Below, piece after piece: positions 59,675 through 64,000 of a DNA stretch of 64,000 nucleotides; position 1 is the stretch's first letter, and each line of letters opens with the position of its first letter. The notes under the pieces are model-generated. The model had not been told where the DNA came from and ran no database searches. It was given only the letters and a program-made list of their open reading frames with translations. The translations under genes were made by a program, and so were the position numbers. This DNA comes from Amycolatopsis sp. NBRC 101858 (GTDB taxonomy: Bacteria > Actinomycetota > Actinomycetes > Mycobacteriales > Pseudonocardiaceae), in contig NZ_BSTD01000001.1 in assembly GCF_030269325.1 (NCBI RefSeq), positions 2,372,681 through 2,436,680 on the forward strand, written 5' to 3'.

Positions 59675-60658
59675 CTAGATCGACCCGGAGATGCGCTGGG
59701 CGCCCGGCTGCTGGAAAACCGGCTCGGCGGCCGCGGTCTGCTTCTCGTTGTAGTGGTTCTCGCGGTACTCCTTGTCGGCCTCGTCGTAGGCGCCCGCGGT
59801 CTTCTTGCCCGCTTCCTTTCCGGCCTCTTCACCGAGCGCCTTGGGCAGCTCCTTGAGCCCGTCCTTGAAGATGCCCGGCGCCGCGTGAGCCGCGTCGCGC
59901 AACGCCGCGAGCAGCTTCTGGCCGACGGTCCTGAAGAGCCCGCTGAGGTGGTTGAACTGGCTGATGCCCTTCTGGAAGGCCCGCATGAGCTTCTGCAGCC
60001 ACTCCGACATGCGCGAGCCGCACTCGACGATCTCGGCCGTCCCTTCGCCGGCCAGGCCGGCGGGCGCGGCCGGTCCCGGATACCGGGCGAGGATGCTGAT
60101 CAGCTTGCCGATGCATTCCGTGAGCAGGTCCCGCAGCACGCTGCGCACGACGTTCAGGATGCTCTTGCAGACGTCGATCAGCACGGAGACGGCCTTCGCG
60201 CCGCCGGCGACCCCGGAGTACATGTCGCCGAGCTCGGCCGTGAACGCGCGATAGGCGTCCGCGCCTTGGCCCGTCCACTCCGCGCTGTCCGCCTTCACGG
60301 TCTCGAGGAGGTCCTTGGCGACCGCGTCGATCTCGTCGCTGATGTTGCCCCAGGTTTCCTGCATGATGTCGAGCTGTTCCTGGTTCCCCGTCACCCAGTC
60401 GAGCGGGGCGCGCAGGAACTCGACGTGCTCGATCAGCCAGCCGAGCCCCATGCTGGCCAGGCCGGCGATCGGGTCACGGAGGAAATCCATCACGCCGGCG
60501 GCGCCGAAGCCGAGGTTGAGCAGGCCTTCGGTCCAGTCGCCGTCGGCCGCCTTCGTGGCGGCGTCCCAGAAGTCCTGCGCCATCCCGGCGCCTTCGAGCG
60601 CCGAAGACCCTTCGTCGACCTTCTTCTTGGCGTCGGTCACCAAAGCGTTCTCAGTCAA
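59675..60658 (-). CDS. WXG100-domain protein, probable type VII substrate
   Basis: A 327-residue protein. The central helical hairpin has LLETVKADSAEWTGQGADAYRAFTAELGDMYSGVAGGAKAV, with the WxG turn typical of WXG100 proteins. Hydrophobic helices follow, and then a charged C-terminal tail (KEAGKKTAGAYDEADKEYRENHYNEKQTA). The start is TTG at 60658, with AAGGGA about six bases upstream; an in-frame GTG lies at 60640. It overlaps the EspC-like gene by 8 bp. Whether the C-terminus is a toxin is not evident. Confidence 0.72.
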   Translation of the reverse strand: MTENALVTDAKKKVDEGSSALEGAGMAQDFWDAATKAADGDWTEGLLNLGFGAAGVMDFLRDPIAGLASMGLGWLIEHVEFLRAPLDWVTGNQEQLDIMQETWGNISDEIDAVAKDLLETVKADSAEWTGQGADAYRAFTAELGDMYSGVAGGAKAVSVLIDVCKSILNVVRSVLRDLLTECIGKLISILARYPGPAAPAGLAGEGTAEIVECGSRMSEWLQKLMRAFQKGISQFNHLSGLFRTVGQKLLAALRDAAHAAPGIFKDGLKELPKALGEEAGKEAGKKTAGAYDEADKEYRENHYNEKQTAAAEPVFQQPGAQRISGSI

Positions 60659-60974
60659 GGCTGATCCCTTCGAAGTTCGCCTTGACGTCCTGCTCGTACC
60701 AGTCGACGTGCTGCGACCAGGTGCGGACGCGATCGATCTGCTCCTGGGCCACGTTCTTCGCGTGGCCGATGGAGTCGCTCCCCAGGGTCTGGGCGACGCC
60801 GCACAGCGCGCCGAGGCCGCACGCCTGGCCGATGAGGCCGAAAGCCATCGGGTCGACCACCTGGGCCGCCGCGTCCAGTGTCTTGGCGAACCGGTCGACG
60901 AACGGTTCGAGCTTCTTCGCGTGGTCCAGCAACTGCGCCGGCTTGATCCGGATGTCCGCCTGCGGGCTGTTCAT
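60651..60974 (-). CDS. EspC-like (T7SS_ESX_EspC) protein
   Basis: A 107-residue helical protein resembling EspC/DUF2580 secreted factors: IRIKPAQLLDHAKKLEPFVDRFAKTLDAAAQVVDPMAFGLIGQACGLGALCGVAQTLGSD, then a WSQHVDWYEQDVKANFEGI tail. Members are co-secreted with ESX substrates. It starts 26 bp after the YbaB gene with GGAGG upstream, and overlaps the WXG100 gene. Confidence 0.75.
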   Translation of the reverse strand: MNSPQADIRIKPAQLLDHAKKLEPFVDRFAKTLDAAAQVVDPMAFGLIGQACGLGALCGVAQTLGSDSIGHAKNVAQEQIDRVRTWSQHVDWYEQDVKANFEGISLD

Positions 60975-61000
60975 CCTCTTCTCCTCCCTCGTTGCCCTGG

Positions 61001-61519
61001 TCAGCGCAGGTAGTCGCCGTCGCTGAAGTAGTCGTCGTCGCCTGCTTCGGGTTCACGGCGCACCGGGCGGGGCGGAGCCGGCTTCGGCTGCGCCGGCGGG
61101 GGCGGCTCCTCCTCCGCGATGAAGCGCGACCCATCGGTGGCCGGGGCCGCGTAGCCACCGTCCACGAACCCCTGCGGCTCGGGCTCCGGGTACTCGCGGT
61201 GGAGCTGATCGACCAGCTCGGTCATGGTCTCGGTGCCGGCGATCGACGGCATCCCGGTCTGGACGGCCTCCGCCAGCCTGCTCTGCGCGCGCCGGACGGT
61301 CCGCAGGATCTCGTCGGCGAGGTTCGCCTTCTCCCGCACCCCGGGCCCGATCTCCAGGCCGACGAGGTTGCCGAGGTGGTTGACCTCGACCGCTATCTGG
61401 CCGTCCTGGCTGCGCTCGGACACGGAGACCGTGCCCATTTCGGCCTGCATGCGGTCGCCCCGCTGCTTGGCCTCGGCGATCTTGGCGTCGAAACCCGCCA
61501 GCAACTGCTCAGCGTTCAT
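61001..61519 (-). CDS. YbaB/EbfC-family protein with Pro-rich tail
   Basis: A 172-residue protein. The first 105 residues match the YbaB/EbfC nucleoid-associated fold (LLAGFDAKIAEAKQRGDRM; VSERSQDGQIAVEVNHLGNLVGLEIGPGV). The remainder is Pro/Glu-rich and disordered (PPPPAQPKPAPPRPVRREPE). In Pseudonocardiaceae such proteins recur beside EspC/WXG100 genes. The ATG at 61519 has GGAGG eight bases upstream; an in-frame earlier start lacks one. Confidence 0.8.
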   Translation of the reverse strand: MNAEQLLAGFDAKIAEAKQRGDRMQAEMGTVSVSERSQDGQIAVEVNHLGNLVGLEIGPGVREKANLADEILRTVRRAQSRLAEAVQTGMPSIAGTETMTELVDQLHREYPEPEPQGFVDGGYAAPATDGSRFIAEEEPPPPAQPKPAPPRPVRREPEAGDDDYFSDGDYLR

Positions 61520-61692
61520 CACGCGAACCTCCCCGTTCACGTCAGTAACCGTACGGCGACCGAGTGTGGCACATGGCACCGACAGTTGTGCGCGGTTCGG
61601 TGGTTTGTGACGAAGACCCCCGGGGTTTCCCCACCCGCCCGGGTGGTCAACCGGGTGTCCGCGCTGTTCAGCGGCTCATAGCGTCGGCTTTC

Positions 61693-62034
61693 ATGAGCAT
61701 CTCCGACTGGAAGCGGACGATCTACGCGCTCCTCGCGCTGCCCGCCTGTCTCGCGGGACCGGCGGTGCGGAGAAGGCTCGCGCTGCGTTGGCTGGGCGGC
61801 GAACCACGGCGTGGGGGCTTCCTGGCGAGCGTCGCGGCTTTCCCGATCGCCTTGCTGGTCTGGTACCTCGTCGGGCGGATCGCGACCTTCGGGTTCTTCT
61901 GGACCGAGGCCGGTGCCGCCGGGTCGTGGGGTGGGCCGTCGCTGATCGGGGCCTGGGTCGTGCACTTCTTCTGCGCTCTCGGGATGGCCGTCGTGGGCAT
62001 GTGGCTGCTGCGGCCCCTGACGCGGACGTCCTGA
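61693..62034 (+). CDS. Small membrane protein of unknown function
   Basis: A 113-residue protein with about three hydrophobic segments (IYALLALPACLAGPAV, FLASVAAFPIALLVWYLVGRIATFGFFW, LIGAWVVHFFCALGMAVVGMWLL). No recognised family. The ATG at 61693 has TAGCGT eight bases upstream, a possible leaderless promoter. It is divergent from the YbaB gene and followed by a TetR gene. Confidence 0.6.
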   Translation: MSISDWKRTIYALLALPACLAGPAVRRRLALRWLGGEPRRGGFLASVAAFPIALLVWYLVGRIATFGFFWTEAGAAGSWGGPSLIGAWVVHFFCALGMAVVGMWLLRPLTRTS

Positions 62035-62106
62035 GCTGCACCTTTTCGTTACGGCCGAGATCGCGTTAATGCAAGACTTGTCGTAGTAAGCACCTAGACT
62101 GTTCGG

Positions 62107-62844
62107 ATGAGCCACCCCACGCGGAGGGGTCGCGCGCGTGCGGCTACCGAACAGGACATCCGGCGGACCGCCCGGAAGCTGCTCGTCGAGCAGGGGCCGG
62201 AGGCGGTCACCCTGCGTGCCATCGCGCGGGAGCTGGGGATCACCGCGCCCGCGCTCTACCGGTACTACGAGTCGCGGGACGACCTCGTCGAGAACCTGCG
62301 GCTCGACGTCTGCGCCGATCTGGCCGACGAGCTCGCCGAGGACATCGCCGAGCTGCCGGACGACGGGATCATGCAGCTCTTCGCCATCTGCAAGGGCTTC
62401 CGGCGCTGGGCGCTCACCCACACGAAGGAATTCACGCTGGTCTTCGCGTCGCCGACCGGCGGGGTCGGGTCCACTGCGGGCTCCGCGCTGAGCCGGGTCG
62501 ACGAGCCCTTCGGCCGCATCTTCCTGGCCGCCGCCGGGCGGGTGCTCGCGCGGACCGACATCGTGCTGCCGTCCGCCAGCGGGGTGCCCGACGAGCTGCG
62601 GGACGACCTCCAGACGTTCCAGGAATCGCTGGTCACCGTGCTCGCCGAGTCCGACCGGGCGGTGCCGGTGGAGAAGATCGACCTCGGCGTGACGTACCTG
62701 ATGATCCAGTTCTGGGCCCGGCTCTACGGGCACGTCACGCTCGAGGTCTTCGGCAACTACCCGATCCCGATGTCCAAGCCGGACGTCCTGTTCGAGGCGA
62801 TGCTCATCGACCTCGCCCGGGAGATCGGGCTCTACACCGGCTAG
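62107..62844 (+). CDS. TetR/AcrR-family regulator with WHG-type C-terminus
   Basis: A 245-residue regulator. The helix-turn-helix is DIRRTARKLLVEQGPEAVTLRAIARELGITAPALYRYYESRDDLVENL. The C-terminal domain has the family-typical FRRWALTHTKEFTLVFASP and MIQFWARLYGHVTLEVFGNY. ATG at 62107 follows TAGACT (62095-62100) by six bases, so it is probably leaderless; CAAG-A-CTTG upstream is a small inverted repeat. Its 3' end overlaps the convergent SDR by four bases; their co-location suggests it may control that gene. Confidence 0.9.
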   Translation: MSHPTRRGRARAATEQDIRRTARKLLVEQGPEAVTLRAIARELGITAPALYRYYESRDDLVENLRLDVCADLADELAEDIAELPDDGIMQLFAICKGFRRWALTHTKEFTLVFASPTGGVGSTAGSALSRVDEPFGRIFLAAAGRVLARTDIVLPSASGVPDELRDDLQTFQESLVTVLAESDRAVPVEKIDLGVTYLMIQFWARLYGHVTLEVFGNYPIPMSKPDVLFEAMLIDLAREIGLYTG

Positions 62845-63578
62845 GCCGCGTGGCCGCCGTCGACCGACAGCGTCGCCGCCGTCACGTACGCGCTGGCCGG
62901 CGACGCCAGGTAGGACACCGCGGCGGCCACCTCCGACGGCGTGCCGTAGCGGTCGAACGCCGTCAACCCCCGCTGGTCCGCCGCGTACGGGCCGTCGGCC
63001 GGGTTCATGTCCGTGTCCGTCGGGCCCGGGTGGACCAGGTTGACGGTGATGCCGCGCGGGCCGAGCTCCCGCGCCAGCGCCTTGGTCAGGCCGACCATCG
63101 CCGCCTTGCTCGTCGCGTACAGCGCCATGCCCGGGCCGGGCACGCGGTCCGTGACGCAGCTGCCGATCGTGATCACGCGGCCGCCGTCACCCAGGACGCC
63201 GGCCGCCGCCTGGGTCGCCGCGAACACACCGCGGACGTTCACCGCCAGCACGCGGTCGACGTCCTCGAGCGCGGTTTCGGTGAAAGCGCCGACGAAACCG
63301 ACGCCCGCGTTGTTCACCAGCACGTCCAGCCGGCCGAACTCCGCCACCACAGCCGAAACGGCCGCCGACACCGCGTCCGCGTCCGCCGAATCCGCCTGGA
63401 CCGCCAGCGCGCGACGGCCGAGGTTCTTGATCTGCTCGACCACCTCGGCCGCTCGCGCGCCGTTGTGCTGGTACGTCAGCGCAACGTCCGCGCCGTCCTC
63501 GGCGAGCCGCAGTGCCGTGGCCGCGCCGATGCCGCGGCTGCCGCCCGTCACCAGCGCCACCTTGCCGTCGAGGGTCAT
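62841..63578 (-). CDS. SDR family oxidoreductase (FabG-like)
   Basis: A 245-residue classical SDR. TGGSRGIG at residues 11-18, NNAG in VLVNNAGVGFVG, Ser in ITIGSCVTD, YxxxK in LYATSKAAMVGL, and VNLVHPGPTDTDM near the C-terminus. The family includes 3-oxoacyl-ACP reductases and secondary-alcohol dehydrogenases; the substrate is unknown. ATG at 63578 has GGAGAACC upstream. TTGA-CCGT-TCAA lies upstream as a possible operator half. Confidence 0.9.
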   Translation of the reverse strand: MTLDGKVALVTGGSRGIGAATALRLAEDGADVALTYQHNGARAAEVVEQIKNLGRRALAVQADSADADAVSAAVSAVVAEFGRLDVLVNNAGVGFVGAFTETALEDVDRVLAVNVRGVFAATQAAAGVLGDGGRVITIGSCVTDRVPGPGMALYATSKAAMVGLTKALARELGPRGITVNLVHPGPTDTDMNPADGPYAADQRGLTAFDRYGTPSEVAAAVSYLASPASAYVTAATLSVDGGHAA

Positions 63579-63668
63579 CCCCGGTTCTCCTTCGATCGAA
63601 CGGATTTCCTTGACCGTTCAATCAAATCGGGGATGACCACCGAGCACCGGCGGCTTTCCGACGGAGCG

Positions 63669-64000
63669 CTACAGGACGATGTTGACCAGCTTGCCCGGCA
63701 CCACGATCACCTTGCGCGGGGTGCCGTCGCCGATCAGGGCCGCGACCTTCTCGTCGGCCAGGGCCGCCGCCTGGACGTCGTCCGAAGCGGCGTTCGCGCC
63801 CACCGTCACGCGGGAGCGGACCTTGCCGTTGACCTGGATCGGGTACTCGACCGTGTCCTCGACCAGGTACTTCTCGTCCACCACCGGGAACGGGCCCTGC
63901 ACCAGCGAATCCGCGTGGCCCAGGCGGTGCCACAGCTCCTCCGCCATGTGCGGGGCCAGCGGCGCCAGCATCAGCACCAGCGGCTCGGCCAGCTCGCGCG
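63669..64000 (-). CDS. leuS: Leucyl-tRNA synthetase, C-terminal end
   Basis: The last ~110 residues; the frame is open to the right edge. [20 protein letters not shown] is the end of the anticodon-binding helical domain. [23 protein letters not shown] and [16 protein letters not shown] form the C-terminal domain typical of bacterial LeuRS. LeuRS charges tRNA-Leu. leuS lies near ino1 in mycobacteria too, although the order differs here. Confidence 0.93.
   Translation of the reverse strand, partial: RELAEPLVLMLAPLAPHMAEELWHRLGHADSLVQGPFPVVDEKYLVEDTVEYPIQVNGKVRSRVTVGANAASDDVQAAALADEKVAALIGDGTPRKVIVVPGKLVNIVL

Noticed and set aside
1..64000. CRISPR arrays, tRNA or rRNA genes, insertion sequences, prophage genes, parS sites
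   Set aside because: No regular spaced repeats, tRNA-like cloverleaf ends, transposase or phage motifs, or GTTTCACGTGAAAC-type sites were noticed on reading either strand.

Overview
The window is a very GC-rich actinobacterial chromosome segment, almost certainly Pseudonocardiaceae and probably Amycolatopsis. GTG starts and GTGA/ATGA stop-start overlaps are common, and many genes look leaderless. The backbone follows the M. tuberculosis order from ino1 to dnaB: ino1, padR, DUF5318, ponA, a DUF2029/GT87 protein, rpsF, ssb, rpsR, rplI, dnaB. In mycobacteria this block lies close to oriC. No tRNA, rRNA, insertion sequence, integrase or CRISPR array was seen.

Layout. 1-6.1 kb: 3' end of trmB, then an FtsX-type ABC exporter divergent from a two-component system. 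6.1-15.6 kb: metabolic and surface genes (amidohydrolase, SDR, secreted SdrD-B-like protein, Tat-exported PhoX phosphatase with a PHO-box-like repeat, MarR/MFS pair, HAD hydrolase, sigma/anti-sigma pair). 15.6-18 kb: ino1, padR and DUF5318. 18-25.9 kb: three tandem class A penicillin-binding proteins where M. tuberculosis has one. 25.9-29.8 kb: two regulator-plus-enzyme pairs lying between the ponA genes and the DUF2029 gene. 29.9-35 kb: DUF2029 protein, endonuclease IV and three tandem secreted, C-terminally anchored paralogues. 35.1-36.8 kb: rpsF-ssb-rpsR-rplI. 36.9-40.1 kb: a type VII secretion satellite locus (WXG100-like, DUF3558 lipoprotein, PPE-like, EspG). 40.15-42.1 kb: an intergenic DnaA-box cluster and a LexA-type box ahead of dnaB.

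42-48.3 kb: two MarR-type regulators, a DODA-type dioxygenase, and a 1052-residue secreted protein built from about 14 chaplin-like repeats. 48.5-54.8 kb: an AI-2E-type permease with a second two-component system, a lipoprotein with an apparent CTG start, a DUF1707/LiaF-like protein and a DHA2 exporter. 55-58.3 kb: rbsK, a ParB/Srx-like gene and ptsI, with a DasR-type (dre) palindrome on the ptsI start. 58.3-61.5 kb: a palindrome-dense spacer and a second type VII-associated cluster (YbaB, EspC-like, WXG100-like, membrane protein). The window ends with a TetR gene, an SDR and the 3' end of leuS.

Taken together, the region joins replication and translation housekeeping (dnaB, ssb, rpsF/rpsR/rplI, leuS) to cell-envelope functions: peptidoglycan synthesis, inositol lipid precursor, type VII satellites and several surface proteins. 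The most distinctive features are the chaplin-like repeat protein, the ponA triplication, and the DnaA/LexA arrangement upstream of dnaB.
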